Assembly: GCA_963803875.1 (NCBI GenBank)
Contig: CAWDOA010000008.1
Span: 310,001-374,000, forward strand
DNA from: JABDIY01 sp963803875
GTDB taxonomy: Bacteria; Actinomycetota; Acidimicrobiia; Acidimicrobiales; SZUA-35
DNA: 64,000 bases
Reading direction: 5' to 3'
The notes under the pieces were generated by a model. That model worked only from the letters and a program-made list of their open reading frames with translations, made no database searches and was not told where the DNA came from. The translations under genes and the position numbers were made by a program. How positions within the stretch are numbered: position 1 is the stretch's first letter; each line of letters begins with the position of its first letter. This document shows, piece after piece, positions 16,949-25,987 of this stretch.

Positions 16949-17275
16949 CTAGAGCTGCAACATCGCCCAGGCTGCGGCGATCGAAGCCGAAGCCGTTCCG
17001 ATCAGCACCGCCATGGCCACTGCGTAGCCCTCTTCCCTTGCAAGGCGGACGGTGGCCACTGCCAGGGACGACCATGTGCTCATGGCACCCAGCACGCCGA
17101 CATTGATCAGCCATTGCCACGAGCCATCCAGGTCGATGAGCGCGCCTGCCGCCGCCGACGCCACCACGTTCGCAGTCATCATTCCCCATGGGATGAGGCG
17201 ATCAGCCGCCGACACGACAAATCGGAGGATCGCACCAATGCAACCGCCGACGCCGACAAGGACAACTGGGATCAT
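16949..17275 (-). CDS. crcB: CrcB/Fluc fluoride channel subunit (second paralogue)
   Basis: Small membrane protein of 108 residues with four helices, one half of a dual-topology fluoride channel. The N-terminal GVGGCIGAILRFV matches the GGxxGAxxRY signature and GVLGAMSTWSSLAVAT matches the second signature. The central Asn-Gly motif is degenerate (TANVVASAAAGAL), as often happens in the second member of a CrcB pair. Its ATG overlaps the stop of the upstream crcB gene (ATGA), so both are made together and probably form a heterodimer that expels fluoride. No fluoride riboswitch was recognised upstream. Confidence 0.9.
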   Translation of the reverse strand: MIPVVLVGVGGCIGAILRFVVSAADRLIPWGMMTANVVASAAAGALIDLDGSWQWLINVGVLGAMSTWSSLAVATVRLAREEGYAVAMAVLIGTASASIAAAWAMLQL

Positions 17276-17628
17276 GACTGTGGTCTCGTCCCGATCCCCA
17301 GGGCGGCTCCGCCCACTGCGCAGACAATGGTGACGGCGGCAAGAGCCAGGGCCGTACCGACCTCCGCGCTGTCCAGGCGAGAAGCAATATCCACGGCGAA
17401 GGTGGACATGGACGTCAGGGCACCGCAGAATCCGGTTCCCAGAGCTGCCCGCAGCGTGGGCGAATCGACGAGCCGGACAACGGTGACGCCGAGCAGGAAC
17501 GACCCGAACACGTTGATGAAGAACAGCGGGGCCGAGCCCCACTCATTGAAGAGTGCAACCAGGCCGGCCCGGACCAGCGCACCTGTGGCACCTCCGCCTG
17601 CAATTGCAAAGATGAGTCGCCAGCTCAT
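17272..17628 (-). CDS. crcB: CrcB/Fluc fluoride channel subunit (first paralogue)
   Basis: Membrane protein of 118 residues. Signatures are GGGATGALVRAG at the N-terminus, FFINVFGSFLLG in helix two (the polar Asn of the pore) and GFCGALTSMSTFAVD in helix three (the Na+ site and Phe-box region). It precedes the second crcB gene with a four-base overlap. In organisms with two adjacent genes the channel is built from both subunits in opposite orientation. The start at 17628 (MSWRLIFAI) is preferred; the open frame upstream would overlap the lipase promoter region. Confidence 0.93.
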   Translation of the reverse strand: MSWRLIFAIAGGGATGALVRAGLVALFNEWGSAPLFFINVFGSFLLGVTVVRLVDSPTLRAALGTGFCGALTSMSTFAVDIASRLDSAEVGTALALAAVTIVCAVGGAALGIGTRPQS

Positions 17629-17663
17629 GGTGACAACGTGACCGCTCGGTAACCTATGGAACT

Positions 17664-18473
17664 GTGGCAATGGATGAGAGCTTCGGTACGAACTCCCGCG
17701 GTGGGACCCAGATGCGTCGTCGATGGGAAACCGACAACGCAAAAGCTGCGGTCCTCATCGTGCACGGCGTGGGCGAACACAGTGGGCGGTACCTTCACGT
17801 CGGCGATCATCTCGCCGCCCACGGCTACGATGTCCTCGCCTACGACAAGGTCGGATTCGGTCAGTCCGAGGGTCGGCGAGCGCACGTCGACAGTTTCGAC
17901 GACTATCTCGATGACGTCCAGGCGCTGATCGCCGAGCGCCGCACACTCGAGCTGCCGGTGGTGCTCTTCGGCCATTCGCTCGGCGGCCTCGTGGCGACCA
18001 CCTACCTGGTCAGCGACCGTCCCCAACCGGACTTCGCGATACTCAGCGCACCGGCGCTCGAGGCCGAGATCGACCTCTGGAAGCGCATTGCAGCTCCCAT
18101 CCTTGGTGTCGTGTATCCGAAGCTGTTCATCCCCAACAAGATCGAAGGGGACTTGCTCAGCCGGGATGTTGCAGTGCAACAGGGCTATGTGGATGACCCG
18201 CTCGTCATCGCCGGCCAAACCGCCGGTCTGGGCAGGGCGATCCTCGCCACGATGGGGTCGACCAGCGCCCGCATCGATCGCATCTCGGTTCCCACCTACG
18301 TCTACCACGGAAGCGACGACGAGGTCGTTCCACCGTCCGCGAGTGCACCACTGGAAGCGCACCCCCATGTCACCTACAGGTTGTGGGATGGCCTGCGCCA
18401 CGAGGCCCACAACGAACCGGAAAAGGTGACCGTCCTGACCGCCATCACCGACTGGCTCGATAGTCAGGTCTAG
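17664..18473 (+). CDS. alpha/beta hydrolase, monoacylglycerol lipase-like
   Basis: Serine hydrolase of about 270 residues. The nucleophile elbow is FGHSLGG (Ser near residue 103), the acid is in YHGSDDEVVP and the His in GLRHEAHNE. The HGVGEHSGRYLHV motif near the N-terminus (HGxGEHxxRY) is the monoglyceride-lipase signature of the Hydrolase_4 family. It may release fatty acids from monoacylglycerols or lysophospholipids. Starts at GTG 17664 or ATG 17670 are both possible. A TAACCT -10-like box at 17650-17655 fits a leaderless message starting at the GTG. Confidence 0.88.
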   Translation: MAMDESFGTNSRGGTQMRRRWETDNAKAAVLIVHGVGEHSGRYLHVGDHLAAHGYDVLAYDKVGFGQSEGRRAHVDSFDDYLDDVQALIAERRTLELPVVLFGHSLGGLVATTYLVSDRPQPDFAILSAPALEAEIDLWKRIAAPILGVVYPKLFIPNKIEGDLLSRDVAVQQGYVDDPLVIAGQTAGLGRAILATMGSTSARIDRISVPTYVYHGSDDEVVPPSASAPLEAHPHVTYRLWDGLRHEAHNEPEKVTVLTAITDWLDSQV

Positions 18474-18528
18474 CCGCCTCTGCCCCTTCGGAGTGCACAA
18501 CTGGCGGCCCTGGTGGAAGTGATAACCG

Positions 18529-19507
18529 ATGCCCTCCTCCTTTGAACCACAAAATCCACGAGCTGAGGCACAGGGCATTGTCGGGCCGGAGTACGAAGCG
18601 GTCGTTTTGGAGCCCTCTCCACCGGCCATCGCCGACGAGTTCTTTGCCGACGACCCAGCGGCGACCGCCGGTGAGCGGTTGGTGGTCGCTCCCGATGGCC
18701 GCGGTGACCGAACTTGGACCGCATGGTTGGATTCCAACCCCGACCATGGTGACTGGGTCGCTGACCGCTGGCTGGGTGGTGATCGGTCCCTAGGACAAGC
18801 ACCAGCAAGCCTTTCGACCACCAGGGTCGACCTGCACAGGCTGGCCGCCTACGTGATCGCACCGGCCCGCCACGCCGTCAATGGCAAGTTCGGTCTGCGG
18901 TTTACCCGAGGCGGCTTCGGAACGCCATTCTTTGGTCGGAATCGACAGATTCGGGTAGTCGGAGATCAACTGGTCGATCAGGTCGGGGCGACAGTCCGTG
19001 CATCCCGGATCAGTTCGCTGGCCGACGCCGCCACATTCCTCGATACCGAGATCGACCCGTCTACTGCCGCGGAGTCAGACTCACCCGATCTGGGCGATGT
19101 CCATGCACCGCTCAACGTGAATCTCGAGGCCAGTGACTTCCTGGGGCGCTGGTTCGGAATGGCGTTCGCCGCGCTGGAGGCTGTGCGAGCCGACCAAACA
19201 TCGGTCGACCCCTCGCGGCCACAGCTGTGGCCGGGCCACTTCGACCCTGCCATCGAAGTGGGCGACGAGAACCACCGAGGAAGTTATGGTGCGTCGCCCG
19301 GCGATCAATCGATCGATGAGCCCTACCTCTACGTGAGCGCCTGGTGGCCCGACCGGCTTCAGATCGATGCTTCGCGACCCCATGTGGAACGCTCCCTCGT
19401 TCACGGGCGCAATCCTGAAACTGTCGAACTTCCCCACCGGCGAAGACCCGGTGCAGGTCGCCATCGACTTCTACCGAACCACCCGAAACGCCCTCACCCG
19501 CAGCTAG
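18529..19507 (+). CDS. uncharacterised protein, one frameshift at a CCCC run near 19380
   Basis: Reads as one protein of about 325 residues if one C is removed at 19378-19381. The first frame runs to SAWWPDRLQIDASRP and the second continues MWNAPSFTGAILKLSNFP to a stop at 19507. I do not recognise the family. Visible features are a Pro-rich start, a WTAWLDSNPDHGDWVADRWLG stretch, a LWPGHFDPAIEVG motif and YGASPGDQSIDEPYLYV. The compact His-Phe-Asp and GASPGD motifs look conserved and suggest a metal or ligand site, but no function can be given. There is no signal peptide or membrane helix. It lies downstream of the lipase on the same strand. Confidence 0.65.
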
Positions 19508-19803
19508 CCAGAAGTCCGCGCCCGGCACATGGAAGTCGGTGCCCGGCCCTCAACAGATGTAAGTATGGGGCGAAGTCTCCGGCACGTCTCGCTCCCATAC
19601 AAGTACTACGAGAAGCCCTTGCGCCTGGGCACGCGACGTCGATCTCGACAAGCGGACGCTGGCGTGGATGGTGAGCCGGTTCGCACCGTCGAATGCGCTC
19701 GACATCGGCAGCAATGGACCTCCGTTTCCGCATTCGAGCTGGTGACTTCGGACCCTGGGTCCGACGGCGAGACGAACCTAGGTTCAGTCTTGAAAGGAGT
19801 TCG
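19508..19803 (+). other. intergenic stretch with a possible gene remnant
   Basis: No complete gene is seen in these 296 bases. A short stretch reads convincingly as protein, AWARDVDLDKRTLAWMVSRF then APSNALDIGSNGPPF and a stop near 19745. In an adjacent frame just upstream it could be preceded by QVLREALA. This would need another one-base shift near 19630 and still lacks a start. It may be the end of a small decayed or misassembled gene. Confidence 0.35.
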
Positions 19804-20010
19804 ATGTTGACCTTCATCTTGTGGCTGCTACTTCTCGTCGTGGCCTGGCCGCTCGCCGTCGTTGCCTTGGTCCTGTATCCGATCGTTTGGCTCCTCAGCC
19901 TGCCGCTGCGTCTGGTGGGGATCTCCGTGAAGGCGGTGCTCGATCTGGTTGGAACCCTCGTCAGCCTACCGGCGCGGGTACTGCGGGGCCCGAAGGCCAT
20001 CCGTTCCTGA
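19804..20010 (+). CDS. small hydrophobic membrane protein
   Basis: Protein of 68 residues with no recognised family. Two closely spaced hydrophobic segments (residues 2-35) are followed by an amphipathic stretch (LVGISVKAVLDLVGTLVSLP) and a basic end (ARVLRGPKAIRS). The start is well marked by AAAGGAG seven bases before the ATG at 19804. The gene stands alone between the remnant region and the tRNA genes. It is probably a small inner-membrane protein; its role is unknown. Confidence 0.7.
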   Translation: MLTFILWLLLLVVAWPLAVVALVLYPIVWLLSLPLRLVGISVKAVLDLVGTLVSLPARVLRGPKAIRS

Positions 20011-20086
20011 ATCCACAGTGAGCAGAAGTCGGACGTGGCAAGCTGACTTCTCGACGCGAACCCGTGGGATGATGCCCGAACATCAG

Positions 20087-20116
20087 AAAGGCTCGAAGCG
20101 GTTGCTTCGAGCCTTT
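20087..20116 (-). terminator. strong hairpin after tRNA-Glu, bidirectional terminator candidate
   Basis: A perfect 13-base inverted repeat, AAAGGCTCGAAGC and GCTTCGAGCCTTT, with a four-base loop. It lies four bases beyond the 3' end of tRNA-Glu on the minus strand and 77 bases after the small membrane protein on the plus strand. It ends in TTT on both strands, so it can stop transcripts from either side. Confidence 0.8.
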
Positions 20117-20119
20117 GAT

Positions 20120-20195
20120 TGGCACCCCGTACGGGATTTGAACCCGTGCTACTGGCATGAGAAGCCAGCGTCCTAGGCCGCTAGACGAACGGGGC
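20120..20195 (-). tRNA. tRNA-Glu (anticodon CTC)
   Basis: Read on the minus strand, 76 bases including an encoded CCA. The acceptor arms are GCCCCGT and ACGGGGT, with a G-U first pair and discriminator G as usual for Glu. The anticodon arm is CTGGC-TTCTCAT-GCCAG with anticodon CTC, reading GAG codons. The T arm holds GGGTTCAAATCCC. It lies 34 bases downstream of tRNA-Gln, probably in one transcript. Confidence 0.96.
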
Positions 20196-20229
20196 AGGAC
20201 TGAGCGGCGGAATAATCCAGTCCGCTGTG

Positions 20230-20301
20230 TTCGGAGGAGAGGACTTGAACCCCTAATAACTGGATCAGAACCAGTTGTGTTGCCAATTACACCACCTCCG
20301 A
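20230..20301 (-). tRNA. tRNA-Gln (anticodon CTG)
   Basis: Read on the minus strand, 72 bases to the discriminator A, with no CCA encoded. The acceptor arms TCGGAGG and CCTCCGA pair perfectly. The anticodon arm is ACTGG-TTCTGAT-CCAGT, anticodon CTG, reading CAG codons. The T arm holds GGGTTCAAGTCC. tRNA-Gln and tRNA-Glu lie near gltX, which in most actinobacteria charges both with glutamate before amidation of Gln-tRNA by GatCAB. That pathway is known for the group and not shown here. Confidence 0.95.
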
Positions 20302-20437
20302 TCGGTGGAGCCTTTGAGGATAGCGGGCGATCAAGAAGGCAGAAACCGATTTGTGCCACACCGCCCGACCGTCGAGAACATCACCCGGGGTGAGGTCCAA
20401 GGCACCTGGGGTCCAATCCCCGGGATACGCTCTCGCT

Positions 20438-22082
20438 GTGGGTATCAACCACCCAAGGCGAAGTCTGAGCGTACGGTCGACGGTCGCCTCATTGCTGGCC
20501 ATGCTGTTGCTGGCGTTGGCGGCCCCAGTTGGCGCAGAGGTCAACCCGATCACCGACATGAGGTGGGACGTAGGCGATGCCGATCCCAACGTCGACTTCA
20601 CCGGCGGTATTCGTGCGCTGGTGTGGGACATCGAGGAGTACGACGGGCGAGTCTACGTCGCCGGCAAGTTCCTCAACGTCTACGCGTACAACGGAGACCA
20701 GTTTCCTCAGCCCTACCTTGCTGCGTTCGACCTCGAAACCGGCGAGTGGATTCACTCCTTCCAGCCGAATCCACGCGGGCCGATCTATGCGATCGAGATC
20801 ACTGAAGACGGGATCATCGTGGCCGGCGGAGAAATCGCCGGTGGACTCCAGGCCATCGATGCCACGACCGGCGCAGACATCGACGGATTCGCCACCGATC
20901 TCTCCTACACCTATCGGACGGCCTGCGGTATTCGACATCGAGATCGTCGACGACAGCATCTACATTGGTGGACGGTTCACCGGCTCGGGTCCCACGTCGC
21001 TGGGGAATCTGGCCAGAGTCAGCCTGGCCTCCGGCTCGCTGGATCCAACGTGGCGGCCCACCACCCAACTCGACACCGGTACACCTCTCGCCGGCGGGAT
21101 CAACGTGTACGGGCTGGCCGTCGATTCTTCCCGCAACAGGGTGTACCTCGCTGGCAAGTTTGGCGGTGTCAACGGCAACACCACCGCGGCCTATTTCGCA
21201 ACCGTGAACACCACGAGCGGGGCACTCCGAGCCGACGTTCCTCAGGGACTACCGCCGGGCATTCTCAGTCACCGCGAGTCATTTTCGATGTGGCAGCACG
21301 ACGTTCAGTTTCACGAGGATCGCGTGTATCTGGGCGGGCAAGCCCACCAAACGCTCATTCTCGATGCCGCTACGCTCTCACCACTTCGCTCGTACTTCAC
21401 CGATCGAGGATTCGGTCAGGAATACGGTGGGGGCGACACGCAAGTGCTCCACGTAGGCACGACGACCATCTGGGCCGGCTGCCACTGCTGGGGAGCAGTC
21501 GCCGAATACCCGCTCGGTTCGGAGAACTCGGACAATCCCAGCGGCAACCAGAGCGCAACCGAATACCAGCGAGTTCTCACCGAACTCAGCACGGTTGAGG
21601 ATTCGTTTGGCCAGCAACCGGTCAGCGGTGGCTACGGCATCGACATCGCCAGCGGCGATCGGGTCAACATTGACTTCCAACTGAACGGGCAGGCCGGTCC
21701 GTTTGCATTGTTGGAAGACAGCAACGGGCAACTCTGGGTCGGCGGCCAGTTCACCCAGGACACCTACCGCGAACACGCCGTTCGAGGACTGGCTCGTTTC
21801 CCTCGCGTGGAATCCTCCGACCCGTCGCCACCGGCGCCAACCGGTTTACGTTCCACGTACCAAAACCGGGATCGGGTGGTTCTCACCTGGCTGAGACGAG
21901 CGGGTGCGGCCCGTTACGAGGTTCTTCAGAACGGACAGGTCATCGGAACCGGACTCGACCCGTGGCGAACGGTGTTCAACCTCCGGGCCCAAACAACCTT
22001 CGAGTACTCGGTCCGGGCGATCTTCGTCGACGGAACCGTGACAATCACAAGTGAGACCATCAGCGTCTCGACCACGCTCTAG
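20438..22082 (+). CDS. secreted propeller-like protein with C-terminal FN3 domain, one frameshift near 20920
   Basis: About 547 residues after one base is removed near 20919-20924. The GTG at 20438 starts a clear signal peptide (basic NHPRRSLSVRS, then a Leu/Ala core ending APVGAE). The mature part carries repeats of the type DGRVYVAGKF, DSIYIGGRFTG, NRVYLAGKFGGVNG and QLWVGGQFTQ, as in delta-60 or DUF5122-like beta-propellers. The last 85 residues (APTGLRSTYQNRDRVVLTW) form a fibronectin type III domain. It is exported and possibly cell-wall associated. The frame from about 20577 to the stop is intact after the shift. Function unknown. Confidence 0.78.
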
Positions 22083-23515
22083 GCCACAGCCACCACTCTT
22101 GCTGGCGTTCACCTCGGCGGAAAGCCCCGCTAGTTCGGTCCGTAGACGTGACTCGTCGTACCGACTGAAGATCAGCGCAGCGACGCTGTAGAGCACGAGA
22201 CCACCCACCCCGCTCAGGCGGATCCCCAGGTCGTCGCCGACATCGCCGCCGAAGCTGAGGAACACTGCAAAGATCACGATCCCCAGCGTCTGACCGATCT
22301 TCTGCGCGAAGGTGCGGGCACCGAAGAACATGCCGGTGGTGGCGTCTCCCGCCGAGAGCAACGAGTGTTCGGCAATGTCGCTCAAGATCCACTGTGGTAG
22401 GACGCTGAGCACGCTGAAGGGAACCGAGAAGAACACCACGATTGCGGCGGCTTGCAGGATTGGCAGGAATCGGGTACATCCCGAGAAATACGATGGCGAA
22501 GAACATCGTTGCGGTCATGAGGAAGGACCCCACCACCATCTGCTTTCCGCTGCGTTTCTTGGCTTGTTTGTTGACGATCGGATACAACACCAGGGCCATG
22601 ATCACCATCAAGCCCCAGCAGCGGGGCAACCAGCGCCTTATCGAGTTCGAGCAGCACCGTCACGTAGAAGAGGATTCCGGTCTGGATGATGGCGAGCCCG
22701 CAGAAGTAGGAGAAATCGGCTGCGACGTAGTAGCGAAAGAACGGGTTGGCGAAGACGACCGACAACGACTCTCTCAGTGAAACCGAGGTAGGCGCTGAGC
22801 GGGCATATCGGGGCTCATCGATGAGCCAGACCGGCAGATACATGCCGATCAGTGCAATCGCCGCAACCACGATCACCGACCCTTGCCAGGACTCGAGCCC
22901 GGTGAAACCTGCCGCTTCGAACCCGGCCGACAGAGGGGTCACGAGACTTGCGATGACGATGCCCAGCGCCCACGCCACCGACGTCCACGTAACGAGGTCG
23001 AGCCGTTCCGCCGGGGTTCGCCCCAGATCGGCCACCAGTGCGAAGCACGGCGTCACATACGCCGTGAGAGCGATGTAGAGCACGATCTGGATTCCCACGA
23101 GCCACACGATGTTCCATGCCGACTGCTCTTGGACCGGGGGAATGAACAACAGGACGGTGGCGATCACCGCCGGCAGCCCGCCGATCCGCATCAGAGAGAT
23201 ACGCCGACCTTTGCGGTGGGTGGAACGATCCGAGATCATGGCGATCGCCGGATCGGTGACCGCATCCAAGAGTCGACCTCCTGCGGCGATGAGAGCAACT
23301 GCGTTGAAACCGATCCAGAACTCGCTGCGGGTGACAAGGGTCGGTAGATTCTCTTCTTCAGGCGGTATGTAAAAGAAGACCAGCAGGATGCCAATGAGGT
23401 TGATCAGAATGGACATGCCGCCCTGGCCGGCACTCAATGCAAACACAACCCGCGTCGGGAGCGGCTCGCGGTGCACGCGATCGCCTGAGGAGTCGTCGAT
23501 CAGCGCACCGGTCAC
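22083..23515 (-). CDS. MFS transporter, glycoside-pentoside-hexuronide (GPH)-like, two frameshifts
   Basis: Twelve-helix transporter of about 475 residues. The first frame (GTG at 23515) covers helices 1-8, with the GPH-type motif GGRLLDAVTDPAIAMISDRS after helix 2. A CCCC run at 22613 shifts it to ALVAPLLGLMVIMALVLYPIV. A GG at 22466 shifts it again to ILQAAAIVVFFSVPFSVLS. Removing one base at each site restores one protein. The third frame has no stop until 21846, inside the convergent gene, so the true end is probably near 22080 and a further error may lie there. GPH carriers usually move sugars or glycosides with Na+ or H+; the substrate is unknown. The intact first piece is 22610-23515. 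Confidence 0.78.
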
Positions 23516-23547
23516 AGACCAACGGTAGCGAACGGTACGGTTCTGGC

Positions 23548-23835
23548 GTGAGGAATCGCTCGATTCACCGATGGGCTCTTGCCCTGACGTTCACGCTGGT
23601 CGGCTGCACCGGTGAGGAACCTCAGGAAATCGATCTCAACGCAACCATCCCGCCGGCCACGACCGACCCCGACGATCCGAATGCGGCTCAACGGGCCGAG
23701 ATGCGCACGTTGGCCGAACAGCAATGCATCGACGATCCCTCCAAGGAAGTTGGAACGGTTCGGATCATCGACCCAGAAACCGGCGAGCAGGTGTCCGAAC
23801 TGGTCGTGCAATGCTCAGAGGTCAGGAACCCGTGA
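23548..23835 (+). CDS. small secreted lipoprotein
   Basis: Protein of 95 residues starting at GTG 23548. The N-terminus is a short basic segment, then WALALTFTLVGC, with lipobox LVGC and Cys at about residue 20. The mature part is acidic and Pro/Asp-rich (NATIPPATTDPDDPN), then a compact region with two further Cys (EQQCIDDPSKEVGTV and VVQCSEV) that could form a disulphide. No family is recognised. It is divergent from the MFS gene by 32 bases and overlaps the DUF218 gene end by 14 bases. Confidence 0.72.
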   Translation: MRNRSIHRWALALTFTLVGCTGEEPQEIDLNATIPPATTDPDDPNAAQRAEMRTLAEQQCIDDPSKEVGTVRIIDPETGEQVSELVVQCSEVRNP

Positions 23836-24490
23836 GCCGGTCGAGCCGTCGAAATCCCATAACCCGCCCTACCGATACGGCCACGGTCTCTCGTAGCAAC
23901 TCGCTGAAGTCAGCGTCGCCCACCGCCGACACCTCGGCAATGAGTCCCACTTCGCCGGCGATCAGTTCCACCCGACGGGTGTGGTACGCGTCGGTCACCA
24001 GAATGACGTCGTCGATCTTCTCGTTGCGAAGAAATCGGGCAGCGGCGGCCATCGAGGTGTAGGTGCTGCTGCCCTGCACCTCCAGGCGCAAATCGCTATC
24101 TGGTATTCCTTGCTGGCGGAGATAGTCGTACCCGACTTTGGCCTCAGTGGTCACATCACCCTCCTGTTGTCCGCCGGTCACCACGACCAACTCGACCCGA
24201 TCCGATTCGTAGAGGTCGGCGGCCTCGTCGAGCCTGCGAACCAGTACCGGCGAGGGCGTGCCGTTGTACTGCGCAGCACCGAGTACCAGAGCGGCCGACG
24301 CCTCCCCCTCAGCGGATCGCCGGGTCGCAAACCAGATGTCTACAAACGTTGCGCCGACATAGCCGACGAACAACAGGACGACCAGAAGCGCAGCTCGGGC
24401 GGGCCGGATTCTCAACACCGGCCAATCCGTCGTCGCGTCCTCGGCGGGTTCGGATTCCTCACCGGATTCAGAGTCTTGGACCCCTTCCAA
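23822..24490 (-). CDS. YdcF/SanA-like DUF218 membrane protein
   Basis: About 222 residues. One transmembrane helix lies near residues 31-53 (ARAALLVVLLFVGYVGATFV), followed by a DUF218 domain on the outer side. Family motifs seen are ALVLGAAQYNGTPSPVLVRRLDEA, VVTGGQQEGDVTTEA and LVTDAYHTRRV. DUF218 proteins are linked to envelope polysaccharide or vancomycin tolerance (SanA) without a firm reaction. The start is a TTG at 24490, three bases after the gltX stop, preceding an acidic N-terminus. The internal GTG near the helix is an alternative. Confidence 0.82.
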   Translation of the reverse strand: MEGVQDSESGEESEPAEDATTDWPVLRIRPARAALLVVLLFVGYVGATFVDIWFATRRSAEGEASAALVLGAAQYNGTPSPVLVRRLDEAADLYESDRVELVVVTGGQQEGDVTTEAKVGYDYLRQQGIPDSDLRLEVQGSSTYTSMAAAARFLRNEKIDDVILVTDAYHTRRVELIAGEVGLIAEVSAVGDADFSELLRETVAVSVGRVMGFRRLDRLTGS

Positions 24491-24492
24491 GC

Positions 24493-25872
24493 TCAGACCC
24501 CGATTTTCTCGACCGCATCTCGAAGCCGCTTCACCGCTTCTTCTCGATCCAATTCGGCCATCGGTTCGAACAGGGGCATGCCGGTGCGCGATCCGGTGAC
24601 GGCCATCCGAACCGGGAGCTGGGTCTTCGCCTGAAACTCCTCGCCAACACCGAACACGCACTCCTCGATCGATGAGGGAGTCCAGTCGGCCTCTTCCAAG
24701 CGGGTGGCAACAGCTGTGAGGATCTGAGCAACACCCTCCTTGCCCATCACCTTCCTCCAGTCCTTTTCGATGGGTTCGGGGGCGGGGCCCACGATCCACT
24801 CCAACAGAGGCGCAATCTCCTCGGCGGTCAGGACCTTCAACCGCTGCTGAACGAACGGCGCCATCCGCCGATACAAGTCTTCGGACACACGATCGGGTCG
24901 CAGCCGGGAAGTGAGCGAGACAAACTCCTCGATAGGTAGTGCTCGTATGTACTCGGCATTGAAATGCTGGAGCTTCTTCACGTCGAAGAATGCGGGGCTG
25001 TTGTTGATGTCGGAGAGTTCAAACTGTTCGACGAAACGTTCGATCGGGGCGATCTCCTCGCCGTCACGCGGCCCCCAGCCCAGGGTGATCAGGTAGTTGC
25101 GCATGGCGTCAGGAAGGTAACCCTTGGCTCGATAGTCCCCCACGGCCACATCATCCCGACGTTTGGACAGCTTCTTGCGCTGTTCATTCACGATGAGGGG
25201 AAGGTGGGCATAGATGGGCGGGTCAGGATGGCCCAACGCTTGTCGGAGGAGCAGAACCCGGGGTGTGGTGTTGACCAGGTCCTCACCTCGCACCACGTGG
25301 GTGATACCCATGTCGGCGTCATCGAATGCGTTGGCCACATGGAACATCGGGGTGCCGTTGGACCGGACGATGATGAAGTCTTCCAGCACGGCGTTGTCGA
25401 ACTCCACCCGCCCCCGGATGATGTCGTCCCATCCGGTGACGCCCTCATCGGGGGTCCGGAATCGTACGACAACTCCCTCTCCCGCCTGCACATTGCGATC
25501 TCGGCAGAAATCGTCATAACCCGACCCGGGCGCATCGTGACGCTCGGCGATTCTGGCGTCGAGCGCATCCCTGGTGCAGTCGCACCGGTACGCCTTGCCC
25601 TGCGCCAACAGATCGTTGGCAAACGCCAGATGTTTGTCGGCTCGGTCGCTCTGGTGGTACTCCTCGTCCCAGTCGAGACCGAGCCACCGCATCGAATCGT
25701 AGATCGCATCGACCAGATGATCGGCACTGCGGTCAGTGTCGGTGTCTTCGATTCGGAGAATGAAGGTACCGCCGGTATGGCGGGCATACAGCCAGTTGAA
25801 CAGCGCCGAGCGGGCGCCGCCAACGTGCAGATATCCCGTGGGAGCAGGCGAGAACCGAACACGAACCGTCAC
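24493..25872 (-). CDS. gltX: glutamyl-tRNA synthetase
   Basis: Class I aminoacyl-tRNA synthetase of 459 residues that attaches glutamate to tRNA-Glu and, where GlnRS is absent, also to tRNA-Gln. Present are the HIGH-type motif in FSPAPTGYLHVGGARSALF (YLHVG), FILRIEDTDTDRS, the HVVRGEDLVNTTPR motif, and the KMSKS-type KLSKR. The C-terminal anticodon-binding half is complete. tRNA-Gln and tRNA-Glu stand about 4 kb away on the same strand. A 43-base hairpin lies upstream in the leader. The gene precedes the DUF218 gene by two bases, so the two are cotranscribed. Confidence 0.97.
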   Translation of the reverse strand: MTVRVRFSPAPTGYLHVGGARSALFNWLYARHTGGTFILRIEDTDTDRSADHLVDAIYDSMRWLGLDWDEEYHQSDRADKHLAFANDLLAQGKAYRCDCTRDALDARIAERHDAPGSGYDDFCRDRNVQAGEGVVVRFRTPDEGVTGWDDIIRGRVEFDNAVLEDFIIVRSNGTPMFHVANAFDDADMGITHVVRGEDLVNTTPRVLLLRQALGHPDPPIYAHLPLIVNEQRKKLSKRRDDVAVGDYRAKGYLPDAMRNYLITLGWGPRDGEEIAPIERFVEQFELSDINNSPAFFDVKKLQHFNAEYIRALPIEEFVSLTSRLRPDRVSEDLYRRMAPFVQQRLKVLTAEEIAPLLEWIVGPAPEPIEKDWRKVMGKEGVAQILTAVATRLEEADWTPSSIEECVFGVGEEFQAKTQLPVRMAVTGSRTGMPLFEPMAELDREEAVKRLRDAVEKIGV

Positions 25873-25929
25873 CCGAACAACTCTAGCTCCACTCGATCGC
25901 GGGCCTTCTTTCTCATCTCCTCACCCAAT

Positions 25930-25972
25930 CTGGCGACGGAAACGCCCGCTGAACGGGAACTTCCATCGCCAG
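25930..25972 (-). promoter_or_regulatory. long inverted repeat in the gltX leader
   Basis: Arms CTGGCGACGGAA and TTCCATCGCCAG (12 bases) pair throughout on the minus-strand RNA, with one G-U pair. The 19-base loop contains a smaller CCCG/CGGG stem. It lies 15 bases after the DUF2269 stop and 57 bases before the gltX ATG. It could stop transcripts from upstream or act in the gltX leader. There is no clear U tract, which weakens the terminator reading. Confidence 0.55.
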
Positions 25973-25987
25973 TATGCGGAGGGAGAG

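Noticed and set aside
17629..17663. Fluoride riboswitch before crcB
   Set aside because: Only 35 bases separate crcB from the divergent lipase gene and no riboswitch core is seen.
21846..22082. MFS transporter extended 80 residues antisense into the propeller gene
   Set aside because: Transporters of this family end soon after the last helix; the extension has no features and probably reflects a missing stop due to another base error.
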